Source: Devosia sp. Root635 (GTDB taxonomy: Bacteria; Pseudomonadota; Alphaproteobacteria; Rhizobiales; Devosiaceae). Taken from it: DNA of 64,000 bases. The notes beneath the pieces are model-generated. The model did not search any database and was not told where the DNA came from. It saw only the letters and a list, made by a program, of their open reading frames with translations. This document shows positions 26,260 to 35,080 of this stretch, piece after piece (position 1 is the first letter of the stretch; every line of letters begins with the position of its first letter). Made by a program: the position numbers and the translations under genes. Location of the stretch: the NCBI RefSeq assembly GCF_001427605.1, contig NZ_LMGZ01000023.1, positions 62,001-126,000 on the forward strand, read 5' to 3'.

Positions 26260-28071
26260 CTACCCCGCATCCTCCATCCTGAACTGCAACCGCGCCAACT
26301 CGGCGTAGCGCCCGCCCTTGGCGACCAGTTGGTCATGCGTGCCCTGGTCGATGATGCGGCCGCCATCGAGCACCAGTATCTTGTCGGCGTCGCGGATCGT
26401 GGCCAGGCGGTGGGCGATGACCAGCGTGGTGCGGCCCTCCATCAGATGCTCCAGCGCCACCTGCACCAGCCGCTCGCTCTGCGCGTCCAGCGCGCTGGTG
26501 GCTTCGTCGAGCAGCAGGATGGGCGCATTCTTGAGGATGGCGCGGGCGATGGCGAGGCGCTGCTTTTGCCCGCCCGACAGCATCACGCCGCGCTCGCCGA
26601 CCATCGTGTTATAGCCCAGCGGCAGATCCAGCACGAAATCATGCACCAAAGCGGCGCGTGACGCCGCCTCGACCTCGGCCTCATCGGCCTCCGGCTTGCC
26701 GAAGCGGATATTCTCCGCGATCGTGCCGGCAAAGATCGTCGGCTCCTGCTCGACATAGGCGAAACGCTGCCGCAATTCGCGCAGGCGCGCCTGACGAATA
26801 TCGACGCCATCGACCCGGATGACGCCACTGCTGACATCGTAGAAGCGCTGCAGCAGCGACAGCGTCGTCGACTTGCCCGAGCCCGAAGCCCCCACCAGCG
26901 CCACGGTCTCGCCACGCCCGACGGTGAAATCGAGACCGTTGAGCACCGGCTCGGACCCGTCATATGAGAAGGTCACATGCTCGAAGGCCACCGTGCCCAG
27001 CGCCGGCACCGGCAGGGCAACCGGCTGGGCCGGCTCGCGAATGGTCGGCTCGGTATCGAGAATTTCGGTCAGCCGCTCGGTGGCGCCGGCCACCGATTGC
27101 AGCGTGCCCAGCACCTCGCTGACATTGGTCAGCGCGCCCGAGGCCATCAGCGCATAGACGAGGAACTGCGCCAGTTGCCCCGCCGTCACCGTGCCCTCGA
27201 ACACCGAACGGGCGCCCCACCAGACGAGGAATACCAAAGCCGCCGTGCCGAGGAAAATCACCATGCCCACCAGCACCGAGCGGGCCAGCAGCCTCCGTAT
27301 TTCGGCCTGGTAGCTGGCCTCGCTGCGCTCGTCGTAATTGGCCGCCTGCACGGGCTCCTGGGTGAACGACTTGACAGTGCGGGTAGCGCCCAGCATTTCG
27401 GTGGCCATGGCCGAAAGATCGGCCAGCGCGTCCTGGGTCTTGCGCGACATGCCGCGCAGCCGGCGGGCAAAGGTGATGACCGGGAACAGGATGGCCGGCG
27501 CCGCCACCACCACGGCCAGGGTCAGGATCGGGCTGGTCAGCAGCATCATCACCAGCGCACCGATAATGGTCACCGTCGAGCGCAAAGCCAGCGAGAAGCT
27601 CGACCCCACCGCGCCGCGGATCGTCGCCACGTCGCCATTGAGCCGGCTGGTGAGTTCACCCACCCTGTTGGTATCGAAATAGCGCGCATCGAGCCCCAGC
27701 AGGTGCGCGAATACCGCCTGCCGCAGGTCGGCCAGCACGCGCTCGCCGATGACCGAGATGAAATAGAAGCGCGCCCCGCTGGCCACCGCCATGACCGCCG
27801 CGACGCCGATGATCAGCCAGCCATAGCGGCCGACATTTTCCAGATTCTGCGCCACGAAGCCCTGGTCGATAGCCCCACCCAGCAGGGCCGGTATGGCCAG
27901 CGAGGCAACGGTCGAAATCAGCAGGAACGCGATGGTCAGCCCCAGCCGCACCGGATAGCGCAGCATGAACGGCACCAGCTTGCGCAAAGGTTGCAGCTTC
28001 CTGGGGCTCACCTCCGGGGTCATTGCGATCTTTTCGGGGTCAGCCTCTGCCGGAACGGCCTGGTCTGTCAT
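26260..28071 (-). CDS. ABC exporter, fused membrane and ATPase domains (MsbA/MDR-like)
   Basis: This 603-residue half-transporter has six transmembrane helices (about residues 35-320) and an ATPase domain with Walker A VGASGSGKSTT (about residue 390), signature LSGGQKQRLAIARA, Walker B ILLLDEATSALD and the switch in VIAHRLATI. Such homodimers export lipids, drugs or peptides from the inner membrane. The closest pattern is the MsbA/LmrA group, but the substrate is not readable. It has no operon partners; rpmE lies divergently upstream. Confidence 0.93.
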   Translation of the reverse strand: MTDQAVPAEADPEKIAMTPEVSPRKLQPLRKLVPFMLRYPVRLGLTIAFLLISTVASLAIPALLGGAIDQGFVAQNLENVGRYGWLIIGVAAVMAVASGARFYFISVIGERVLADLRQAVFAHLLGLDARYFDTNRVGELTSRLNGDVATIRGAVGSSFSLALRSTVTIIGALVMMLLTSPILTLAVVVAAPAILFPVITFARRLRGMSRKTQDALADLSAMATEMLGATRTVKSFTQEPVQAANYDERSEASYQAEIRRLLARSVLVGMVIFLGTAALVFLVWWGARSVFEGTVTAGQLAQFLVYALMASGALTNVSEVLGTLQSVAGATERLTEILDTEPTIREPAQPVALPVPALGTVAFEHVTFSYDGSEPVLNGLDFTVGRGETVALVGASGSGKSTTLSLLQRFYDVSSGVIRVDGVDIRQARLRELRQRFAYVEQEPTIFAGTIAENIRFGKPEADEAEVEAASRAALVHDFVLDLPLGYNTMVGERGVMLSGGQKQRLAIARAILKNAPILLLDEATSALDAQSERLVQVALEHLMEGRTTLVIAHRLATIRDADKILVLDGGRIIDQGTHDQLVAKGGRYAELARLQFRMEDAG

Positions 28072-28292
28072 CGCGGGATTACGCCACTTGTCTTGGAGAA
28101 CGGCCGGATTGGAGCCTGGATATAGGCGCTGCCCGCCGGAGCGGCAACAGCCTCGCCGGTGTGAAATTGCCGCGCCCTTCCGCTTTTCGACAAGCCCTTG
28201 CAGATTGGGCGCCCTTTCTGTATGAAGCCGGCAACACCCAGTTTAACTGCTCTCCGGGCGCCGCGGCGCCCGTTTGATTTGAGGCGATTGAG

Positions 28293-28514
28293 ATGAAGGC
28301 TGACATCCATCCGGACTACCACACCATCACCGTGGTCATGACCGACGGCACCAAGTACGAGACCCGTTCGACCTACGGCAAGGCCGGCGATACGCTGCAG
28401 CTCGACATCGATCCCAAGACCCACCCGGCCTGGACCGGCGGCACGGGCCAGCTGCTCGACCGCGGCGGCCGCGTCTCGCGCTTCAAGGAGCGCTTCAAGG
28501 GCCTCGGCATCTAA
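28293..28514 (+). CDS. rpmE: Ribosomal protein L31
   Basis: This 73-residue protein begins [20 protein letters not shown], the L31 signature of the alphaproteobacterial type, and ends [14 protein letters not shown]. The zinc-binding cysteines found in many L31 proteins are absent, so this is the zinc-free (C-minus) form. It has its own terminator (28534-28562) and is transcribed away from the ABC exporter gene. Confidence 0.96.
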   Translation: MKADIHPDYHTITVVMTDGTKYETRSTYGKAGDTLQLDIDPKTHPAWTGGTGQLLDRGGRVSRFKERFKGLGI

Positions 28515-28533
28515 GCCGACCCGATCTGAATTC

Positions 28534-28562
28534 AAAAGCCCGGCCTCGTGCCGGGCTTTTTG
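28534..28562 (+). terminator. Intrinsic terminator after rpmE
   Basis: AAAAGCCCGGC-CTCGT-GCCGGGCTTTTT: an 11-base perfect stem ending in T residues, 20 bases after the rpmE stop. The A-rich left flank means it could also stop transcripts coming from the opposite strand. Confidence 0.9.
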
Positions 28563-28619
28563 TTTAGGAAAGCGGCCATTCATCCACAGCCACGATGTCA
28601 ATTGGGAGATAACAGCGCC

Positions 28620-29141
28620 TCAGCGCCCGAACGCCGCCTTGAGCCGGGCGAGTTGGTCGGCGATGCCGTTTGCCGTGCCCGGATCGAGCTCCGGCATGCG
28701 CCCGCGCTCCAGCGTATCGAACTGCATCACCCGGTCGAACAGACGATCGCCCTTGTCGATGTAGCCGCGCAGCGCTTCGGGGAGCTGGTCATAGCCCGGC
28801 CCGCCCCGTTCCGAGGGCGTCGCCGAGAATTTGACCTTCTCCTTTTCGGAGCGGGCATTTTCGCGTGTAATCTCGCCTTCGTTGACGGCGCGCTGCAGCA
28901 GCAGCCATGAGGCAAGCTGCATCAGCCGCGTGGTGAGGCGCATCGATTCGGTAGCGTAGAGAAACGAGGCTTCGCGCCCGAGCAGCCGGCTCTCGTTGCG
29001 GCCCTCGCCATCGAGATAGGAGGCAACGTCCTCGATCAGGCCCATGCCTTCCCGATAGAGCATGTCAAAACCGCCCGACGCCACGATTCGCGGCCCGATG
29101 GCGATTGCCGGCGCTGTCTCGTTCACATCCGTCAAGCGCAC
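28620..29141 (-). CDS. rcdA: RcdA-type protease adaptor (DUF1465)
   Basis: This 173-residue protein matches DUF1465/RcdA. A helical bundle spans about residues 25-100 (ASFLYATESMRLTTRLMQLA, SWLLLQRAVNEGEIT), followed by a flexible C-terminus. In Caulobacter RcdA brings substrates such as CtrA to ClpXP with CpdR and PopA, which times the cell cycle. The name is given by family membership; other adaptor subunits are not in the window. The gene is convergent with rpmE. Confidence 0.82.
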   Translation of the reverse strand: MRLTDVNETAPAIAIGPRIVASGGFDMLYREGMGLIEDVASYLDGEGRNESRLLGREASFLYATESMRLTTRLMQLASWLLLQRAVNEGEITRENARSEKEKVKFSATPSERGGPGYDQLPEALRGYIDKGDRLFDRVMQFDTLERGRMPELDPGTANGIADQLARLKAAFGR

Positions 29142-29255
29142 GCTCCTCCTGCGCCTGCCATGCTAGGCGCAAACTGCCGAGGCGTCATCCCCTCGGACCA
29201 ATCAAGCTGAAAAGAGCTTTAAGATCAGGGCCATAACAAGGCCAAACCGACCCCT

Positions 29256-29400
29256 GAAAAAGAAAAAGAGCGGTAGGAACCGCTCTCGAAGTTAACAGGG
29301 AGGCGTCAAACAGAGGGAGAAACCACTCTGCAAAATCCAGAACAATCTGAATAATGTCAGGTTAGCGCGAACATATTAATTGTGCGTTAACAGGAGTCGA
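29256..29400 (-). ncRNA. Candidate CU-rich small RNA with its own terminator
   Basis: On the minus strand this gap ends in a textbook terminator: AGAGCGGT-TCCT-ACCGCTCT (29267-29286) followed by TTTTTCTTTTTC. Upstream are two unpaired CU-rich blocks, TTTCTCCCTCTG and GACGCCTCCCTG, which look like anti-Shine-Dalgarno seed regions of alphaproteobacterial sRNAs such as the alpha-r14/MmgR group. No protein gene could use this terminator, since the nearest minus-strand gene upstream ends at 29449 and the next begins at 29141. The 5' end is not defined by a clear promoter. The family link is from memory and tentative. Confidence 0.55.
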
Positions 29401-29448
29401 TTTCTTAACCCTGCCTCTTGCCTCTCCATTGACTGCGTTTGCTGCGGT

Positions 29449-29655
29449 TCAACCGAGGTTGAATGGTGGCCGCTCCAGCAAGGTCCGGCCGGTCAGCGTG
29501 ATGAGATGGATGCCGCCAACGGTTTCGAGCCACCCCTTGGCCTCGATCCGGGCCAGTTGCTGGGCCGATGCCGTGGCCGACTGCCCTGCCGCCAGGAGCC
29601 GCAACTGTTCGATATCGAGAGGCCGCACGCCCTCCAGCACTGCATCCCGTCCCAT
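29449..29655 (-). CDS. Small protein, possible helix-turn-helix type
   Basis: This 68-residue soluble protein has the segments VRPLDIEQLRLLAAGQSA, QQLARIEAKGWLETV and IHLITLTGRTLLERPP. The order of helix, helix and a short beta hairpin resembles a minimal winged-helix domain, but I do not recognise a family. GGGAGG lies five bases before the chosen ATG at 29655; a GTG at 29661 is also in frame. It stands alone and lies upstream of the candidate sRNA on the same strand. Confidence 0.6.
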   Translation of the reverse strand: MGRDAVLEGVRPLDIEQLRLLAAGQSATASAQQLARIEAKGWLETVGGIHLITLTGRTLLERPPFNLG

Positions 29656-29841
29656 CGCCACCTCCCAATGGACAATCCGCCATCGAGGTTAGCCGGTTAC
29701 CGAACTGCCGCAACGTCAACCCTCCGTTAAGCCTAACGGGGCGGGCCGGTGAATGATGGGTGAATGCGCCGTTCCGACCCGGTGCAGGCGCGATGGTGTT
29801 TTCTGGCTCTATTGGCATTCCGCCAATGTGGAGAGACAATC

Positions 29842-30108
29842 ATGACCACTATCTCTGCTGGAGCCGCTGCCGGTTTGCTGGTCGCGCTTGTGGTAATGTC
29901 CACCAGCGACGGCCACAGCGCCGAACTGCTGCCCGCCGTCACCCTGGCCAACGGCTTCGTGCATCCGGGCGACATCAGGGGCTTCAACCCCCAGCCCGAC
30001 CCGCCCTACGAGGCTCGCGGCTTCAATCCGCAGCCCGAACCGCCGACCGCCTTCGGCGACGGCTCGGTCCGCATGGGAGATGGCTCGGTCAAGCCGGCCG
30101 GGCACTGA
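29842..30108 (+). CDS. Small exported protein with NPQPxPP repeats
   Basis: This 88-residue protein has a signal peptide (about residues 1-27, ending GHSA) and a short mature part with the tandem motif RGFNPQPDPP and RGFNPQPEPP, 16 residues apart. The NPQPxPP motif occurs in scattered bacterial proteins of unknown function. GGAGAG precedes the ATG at 29842; an upstream ATG at 29764 would add a non-signal extension. It should be periplasmic or secreted. No neighbour suggests a role. Confidence 0.65.
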   Translation: MTTISAGAAAGLLVALVVMSTSDGHSAELLPAVTLANGFVHPGDIRGFNPQPDPPYEARGFNPQPEPPTAFGDGSVRMGDGSVKPAGH

Positions 30109-30111
30109 CCG

Positions 30112-30294
30112 CTACAACTTGAACGCGGCGTCCGCAGCCTTGCGCGTGGCGCCGCGCGCTTCGATAGCGGCCTTGAGCCGGGCGATCTCCCCTTCGAGCA
30201 TGGCGATACGCTCGTTCAGCTCTTCCACCGACATGGTGTCGAGCTGCATGCCCACCTCGTGGCCCTTGGGCTTCCGGATTTCTTCGTCGAACAT
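30112..30294 (-). CDS. DUF1192 family protein
   Basis: This 60-residue protein contains LDTMSVEELNERIAMLEGEI and ARLKAAIEARGATRKAADA, the conserved core of DUF1192, a small alphaproteobacterial family of unknown function. It is predicted to be a short coiled coil. An AGGAGG-type site lies before the start. It is divergent from the quinone oxidoreductase gene. Confidence 0.85.
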   Translation of the reverse strand: MFDEEIRKPKGHEVGMQLDTMSVEELNERIAMLEGEIARLKAAIEARGATRKAADAAFKL

Positions 30295-30376
30295 TGTCAG
30301 CCTCCTGCGCCGGGTCGAACCCCCAGTCTAGCGGCAAAGGCTTGCGGAGCAAATCCGCATCGACCAGCATGGTGGC

Positions 30377-31393
30377 ATGACAGAGACAGACATGCAGGCA
30401 ATAGCCATCGCCCGGCCGGGCGGCCCCGAAGGACTTGAGCTCCAACGCCAGCCCCTGCCGCAATGCGGCGATGACGAGGTGCTGATTCGCGTCGGCGCTG
30501 CCGGGGTCAATGGCCCCGACCTGGCCCAGCGCCGCGGGCACTACGATCCCCCACCGGGCGCCTCGCCCCTGCCGGGATTGGAAGTGGCGGGCGAAATCGC
30601 CGCGCTCGGCCAGGGCGTCAGCGGCTGGCAGGTCGGCGACCGCGTCATGGCGCTGGCCAATGGCGGCGGCTATGCCGAATATGCCGCGGTACCCGCCGGA
30701 CAGGTCCTGCCCGTTCCCGCCGGCTGGACACTCGTCGAAGCCGCAGCCCTGCCCGAAACCTGGTTCACCATCACCCAGACGCTGGTGATACGCGCCGGAC
30801 TGGAGCCGGGCATGACCGTGCTGGTGCATGGTGCGGCCGGCGGCATTGGCGGCGCGGCGATCCAGATCGCCACCATCCTGGGCGCCCGCGCCATCGGCGT
30901 GGTGTCGTCCACCGCCAAGGCCGACTATGCCAGCCGCCTCGGCGCCTTCGCCACCATCGACTATACCCATGAAGACATCGCCGCCCGCGCCCTGGCCCTG
31001 ACCGACGGCCGCGGCGTCGATCGCATCGTCGATATCATCGGCGGCCCCATGACCGAAAAGAACATCGCCGCCTCGGCCCGCGGCGGTCACATCGTCCAGG
31101 TCTCGACCCTCGATGGCGCCAATACCAATCTCTCGCTGCGCACCATCATGGCGAGGCAACTGACCCTCTCCGGCTCCACCCTGCGCCCGCAGACGCCGGC
31201 GACCAAGGCCGCCATCGCGGCGCGTATCCGCACCGACCTGCTGCCGGCGCTGTCGCAGCCCGGCTTCATCAAACCCGCCATCACGACCTTCCCGCTGGCC
31301 CAGGCGGCCGACGCCCATCGCGCCATGGAAGCGCGCAGTCATGTCGGCAAGATCGTGCTGGTGACCGCGTTCGGCTCTTCACCTCTCCCTTAG
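30377..31393 (+). CDS. NAD(P)H-quinone oxidoreductase, PIG3/zeta-crystallin family
   Basis: This 338-residue medium-chain dehydrogenase/reductase lacks zinc ligands. It has LIRVGAAGVNGPDLAQRRGH, the catalytic-domain core GLEVAGEIAALG, and the nucleotide-binding motif VLVHGAAGGIGGAAIQIA (about residues 150-168), the AxxGGxG form typical of NADPH quinone reductases. It would reduce quinones in the cytoplasm. The last residues are odd: the stop codon and the codons before it lie inside a CTCCC...GGGAG repeat (31381-31400). An alternative start is at 30392. Confidence 0.9.
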   Translation: MTETDMQAIAIARPGGPEGLELQRQPLPQCGDDEVLIRVGAAGVNGPDLAQRRGHYDPPPGASPLPGLEVAGEIAALGQGVSGWQVGDRVMALANGGGYAEYAAVPAGQVLPVPAGWTLVEAAALPETWFTITQTLVIRAGLEPGMTVLVHGAAGGIGGAAIQIATILGARAIGVVSSTAKADYASRLGAFATIDYTHEDIAARALALTDGRGVDRIVDIIGGPMTEKNIAASARGGHIVQVSTLDGANTNLSLRTIMARQLTLSGSTLRPQTPATKAAIAARIRTDLLPALSQPGFIKPAITTFPLAQAADAHRAMEARSHVGKIVLVTAFGSSPLP

Positions 31394-31400
31394 GGGAGGT
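31381..31400. repeat. Short C/G-rich palindrome containing a stop codon
   Basis: ACCTCTCCCT and TAGGGGAGGT form an imperfect palindrome of the family also found at 10418 and 35081. The TAG in its centre (31391-31393) is the stop codon of the quinone oxidoreductase gene. Confidence 0.6.
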
Positions 31401-31527
31401 AAGCCCCACATCGCCATTGCGGATCAGCCCTTGAACCCATATATTGGAGCATGTTCCCCCTCAGCATGAAGCAAAGAGGCGGAGCGGCCCGGAGGAAAAC
31501 CGGCCGCGCCTGCAGGAGAGATTTATC

Positions 31528-32256
31528 ATGACCCAGCCACTGTTGATGCCCAAGGCGACCGCTGTCTGGCTCGTCGACAACACTGCGCTGTCATTCGAGC
31601 AGATCGCCGCCTTCTGCACGCTGCATCCGCTCGAAGTTCAGGGCATCGCCGATGGCGACGTCGCCGGCGGCATCATGGGCGTCAACCCGATCCAGAACGG
31701 GCAGCTGACCCGCGAGGAGATCGAAAAGGCCGAGGGCGATCCCGAATACCGCATGAAGCTGAGCGAACCCAAGGTTCGCGTCGCCGCGGCCAAGCGCAAG
31801 GGTCCGCGCTACACCCCGATTTCGCGCCGCAACGAGCGCCCCAACGCCATCAAGTGGCTGGTGCGCAACCATCCCGAGCTCAAGGACGCGCAGATCATGC
31901 GCCTGGTCGGCACCACCAAGTCGACCATCGATTCGGTGCGTGAATCGACCCACTGGAATGCCGCCAACCTGGCCGCCATGGACCCGGTGACGCTGGGCCT
32001 GTGCAGCCAGATCGACCTCGACCTCGAGGTCAAGCGCGCCTCCAAGGGCGGTCCCGGCGTCGATGAGCCGGCGGAAGGCACCATGCTGATGACGGCCGAG
32101 GAAGCCCTGGCCCGCTCCGGCGGCCGAGGCCACGCCGAAGGCGAAGAGAATGAATTCGCCGCCAACGACCATCGCCCCGAGCAGGCCCAGGATGATTTCG
32201 ACGCCGACTCGGTGTTCGCCAAGCTCAAGTCGCTCAAGAGCGACACCGACAACTAA
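31528..32256 (+). CDS. trcR: TrcR-type cell-cycle transcriptional regulator (DUF1013)
   Basis: This 242-residue protein matches DUF1013. MPKATAVWLVDNTALSFEQIA, IMGVNPIQNGQLTREEIE, and the helix-turn-helix-like NAIKWLVRNHPELKDAQI with TTKSTIDSVRE are conserved. In Caulobacter the family member TrcR is an essential transcription factor. The C-terminal 60 residues are acidic and variable. An AGGAGA site lies before the ATG at 31528, and a strong terminator follows (32263-32288). Confidence 0.85.
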   Translation: MTQPLLMPKATAVWLVDNTALSFEQIAAFCTLHPLEVQGIADGDVAGGIMGVNPIQNGQLTREEIEKAEGDPEYRMKLSEPKVRVAAAKRKGPRYTPISRRNERPNAIKWLVRNHPELKDAQIMRLVGTTKSTIDSVRESTHWNAANLAAMDPVTLGLCSQIDLDLEVKRASKGGPGVDEPAEGTMLMTAEEALARSGGRGHAEGEENEFAANDHRPEQAQDDFDADSVFAKLKSLKSDTDN

Positions 32257-32262
32257 GCTTTC

Positions 32263-32288
32263 AAAACGGCGCCACTGGCGCCGTTTTT
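32263..32288 (+). terminator. Intrinsic terminator after trcR
   Basis: AAAACGGCGCC-ACT-GGCGCCGTTTTT: an 11-base perfect stem with a T-tract, seven bases after the trcR stop codon. Confidence 0.92.
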
Positions 32289-32405
32289 CTTTCCCCGCCG
32301 CGACCCCCGACTATTTGACCATACAATTTCCCGGCTCCCCCGCCTCGACACGAGCGCGCTGTGGCCCCATGATTTGCCGTCGATCCTCCTGAGAGAAACG
32401 GTCGT

Positions 32406-34256
32406 TTGGAAAACAACATCCTGCTGGCCATTTTCGTTCTGCTGGCGGCCAGCGTGGCGTTGGTGCCGCTTGCCAAGGCGCTGGGCCTGGGCACCGTCCT
32501 CGGCTATCTCGCCGCCGGCATCCTGATTGGACCCTATGGGCTGGGCCTGGTCTCCGACAGCGAGATGATCCGCCATATCGCCGAATTCGGCATCGTCATG
32601 ATGCTGTTCCTCATCGGCCTGGATCTGCAGCCCAGCGAAGTCTGGCGCATGCGTCACAAGGTGCTGGGGCTCGGCGTCACCCAGCTCACCGTCACCGCTC
32701 TTATCATCGCCCTGGCGCTGCTGGCGGCCGGCTTCTCCCTCAACATCGCCGTCATCGTCGCGCTGGCTTTGTCCATGTCCTCGACGGCCATTGCCATCCA
32801 GTCGACCCAGCAGCGCGACATCACCCACACCGATGCCGGCCGGGCAAGCCTGGCGGTTCTGCTGGTGCAGGACGTGTCGGTCATTCCCATTCTCGCCGCC
32901 ATACCACTGCTGGCCATGCCTGAAGCCGCCCTCGACCAGGAAGTGACGGTCGCTGTCGAAGCCATCGCCAATCCGCTGGACTGGCTCACTCCGCTCATCA
33001 TCATCGGCGCTTTTGTCGGCGCGGTGCTCGGGGGCCGCTTCCTTGTTCGTCCGGTGCTGCGCTTCGTGGCTCGGACCGGCGTGCGCGAAGCCTTCACCGC
33101 CCTGGGGCTCGCCATCGTTTTCGGCGCGGCATTGCTGGCCCAGTTCGAGGGCTTCTCGCCGGCACTGGGGGCCTTTATCGGCGGCGTGCTGCTGGCCGAC
33201 AGCGAATATCGCCACGAACTCGAGAGCAACCTGGAGCCGTTCAAGGGGCTGCTGCTGGGTCTTTTCTTCATCTCGGTCGGCATGTCCATCGCCTTCGACA
33301 TCCTGTGGTCCGAGCCCCTGCGGCTGCTGGCGCTGGTCTTCGGCTTTGTCGGCATCAAGATTGCCGTGCTGTTCGTGCTGGCGAGCCTGTTCCGCATGCA
33401 CCTGGCCGATCGGCTGCTGGTCGCGATCCTGCTGAGCCAGGCCGGCGAATTCGCCTTCGTCATCCTGCAATTCGCCCAGAACAACAATGCCATCCACGCC
33501 GACGACCACGCTTTGCTGGCCGTCGCCGTCGCATTGTCCATGGCGACCACGCCCCTGTTGCTGCTGGCCTTCGACCGCCTGATCGCCCCGCGCCTCGATG
33601 CCCGGCGCCGGCCCGGGCGCCCCAACGATCCCATCGACGAGCAACGCCGCATCGTCGTCCTGGGCTATGGCCGGTTTGGTCAGATCGTCACGCGCATGCT
33701 GCGCAGCCAGGGCTTCGAGATGACGCTGATCGACGACGATCCGGCCCAGATCGACCTGGTGCGCAAGTTCGGCGTCAAGGTATTCTATGGCGACGGCTCG
33801 CGGCTCGACCTGCTCCACGCCGCCGGTGTCGGCCAGGCCGACCTGGTGGTGATTGCCGTCGGTGGCCACGACCGTATCCTCACCATTGCCCGCCACCTGC
33901 GCAAGCACTTCCCCGCGGTCACCGTCGCCGCCCGCGCCGTCGATCGCGGCCATGCCCACGAATTGATGGCGCTGGGCGTCGAGATTTTCGAACGCGAAAC
34001 CTTCCTTTCCGCCATCAGCCTCGGCGCCAAGGTGCTGACCCAGCTCGGCGTCGCCCCCAACGACGCCATGCACATGGCCCAGGCTTTCGAGCGCCACGAC
34101 AACGAATTGCTGCAGGACAGTTACTCGGTACGCCACGACGAAGACGCCTATGTCGGCATGGTGCGCCATTCCATGGGCCTGCTCGACGAAGCCATGCGCG
34201 GCGACAGCCCATCTGCCATTCCAGTTGACAAGCCCGCCCCGAAGCGTACCGAGTAG
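32406..34256 (+). CDS. Kef-type K+/H+ antiporter (CPA2) with RCK domain
   Basis: This 616-residue protein starts at a TTG. It has about 12 transmembrane helices (residues 1-390), including ALSMSSTAIAIQ and GAFIGGVLLADSEYRHELE of the CPA2 family. A cytoplasmic RCK/TrkA-N domain follows with the NAD-binding motif VVLGYGRFGQIVTRML (about residue 417). KefB/KefC proteins release K+ during electrophile stress and are gated by glutathione adducts. No KefF/KefG helper is nearby, so the trigger is unknown. The charged tail after residue 540 is longer than usual. Confidence 0.9.
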   Translation: MENNILLAIFVLLAASVALVPLAKALGLGTVLGYLAAGILIGPYGLGLVSDSEMIRHIAEFGIVMMLFLIGLDLQPSEVWRMRHKVLGLGVTQLTVTALIIALALLAAGFSLNIAVIVALALSMSSTAIAIQSTQQRDITHTDAGRASLAVLLVQDVSVIPILAAIPLLAMPEAALDQEVTVAVEAIANPLDWLTPLIIIGAFVGAVLGGRFLVRPVLRFVARTGVREAFTALGLAIVFGAALLAQFEGFSPALGAFIGGVLLADSEYRHELESNLEPFKGLLLGLFFISVGMSIAFDILWSEPLRLLALVFGFVGIKIAVLFVLASLFRMHLADRLLVAILLSQAGEFAFVILQFAQNNNAIHADDHALLAVAVALSMATTPLLLLAFDRLIAPRLDARRRPGRPNDPIDEQRRIVVLGYGRFGQIVTRMLRSQGFEMTLIDDDPAQIDLVRKFGVKVFYGDGSRLDLLHAAGVGQADLVVIAVGGHDRILTIARHLRKHFPAVTVAARAVDRGHAHELMALGVEIFERETFLSAISLGAKVLTQLGVAPNDAMHMAQAFERHDNELLQDSYSVRHDEDAYVGMVRHSMGLLDEAMRGDSPSAIPVDKPAPKRTE

Positions 34257-34279
34257 TACGACTTCCCTCGGACCCACCC

Positions 34280-35047
34280 ATGCCCATCTTCGATCCCTAT
34301 TTCGTCACGGTCGCCGTGATCGCGGTGCTCATTGTCGGTCTCAGCAAGGCCGGGCTGCTCGGCAGCCTGGGCATGGTCGGCGTGCCGCTGCTGGCGCTGG
34401 TCATGCCGGCGCGCGATGCCGCGGGCATGATGCTGCCGGTGCTGCTGGCCATGGATGTCATCGCCGTCTGGACCTATCGCAAGGAAGTGGACTGGCGCAT
34501 CCTGCGCATCATGCTGCCCGGCGCGGCCGTCGGCACGCTGCTGGGCTGGGCACTGTGGTCGGTGGTGTCCGATGACGGCGTGCTGCTCTTCGTCGGCGTG
34601 GTGACGCTGCTCTTCATCCTCGATGCCCTGCTGCCTATTCGCAAGAAGCTCGAAGGCCTGCCACCATCCCGGCTCTGGGGCACCTTCTGGGGCGGCTTTG
34701 CCGGCTTCACCAGCTTCATCAGCCACACCGGCGGCCCGCCCTTCCAGATCTACGTGCTGCCCCAGCGGCTGACGCCCGCCATCTATTCGGGCACTTCGGC
34801 CTTCTTCTTCGCCATCGTCAACTCGGCCAAGCTGATCCCCTATTTCTTCCTCGGCCAGCTCAATACTCACAACCTGCAGCTCTCGGCCGCGCTGATCCCG
34901 GTGGGCATAGTGGGCGTGCTGGCCGGCGTCTGGCTGGTCCGCCGTATCTCGATGAAATGGTTCTACCGCATCGCCTACTGGCTGGTCTTCCTGCTCTCGC
35001 TCAAGCTGGTCTGGGATGGCGCCCGCGGGGTATTCTGGGGGCTTTGA
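34280..35047 (+). CDS. TauE/SafE (TSUP) family membrane permease
   Basis: This 255-residue protein with about eight transmembrane helices has the TSUP repeat pattern: GLSKAGLLGSLGMVGVPLLA near the N-terminus and GGFAGFTSFISHTGGPPFQI in the second half. The family moves sulfite, sulfoacetate or other small anions across the inner membrane. The substrate cannot be assigned. It starts 23 bases after the antiporter stop, so the two may be co-transcribed. Confidence 0.9.
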   Translation: MPIFDPYFVTVAVIAVLIVGLSKAGLLGSLGMVGVPLLALVMPARDAAGMMLPVLLAMDVIAVWTYRKEVDWRILRIMLPGAAVGTLLGWALWSVVSDDGVLLFVGVVTLLFILDALLPIRKKLEGLPPSRLWGTFWGGFAGFTSFISHTGGPPFQIYVLPQRLTPAIYSGTSAFFFAIVNSAKLIPYFFLGQLNTHNLQLSAALIPVGIVGVLAGVWLVRRISMKWFYRIAYWLVFLLSLKLVWDGARGVFWGL

Positions 35048-35080
35048 GCTCTGGCACGGCATCGCGTTTGCGGTGACATC

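Noticed and set aside
32253..34277. A 674-codon open frame antisense to the Kef-type antiporter
   Set aside because: The sense strand has the membrane helices and RCK motif; the antisense product is a low-complexity Gln/His/Asp-rich shadow.
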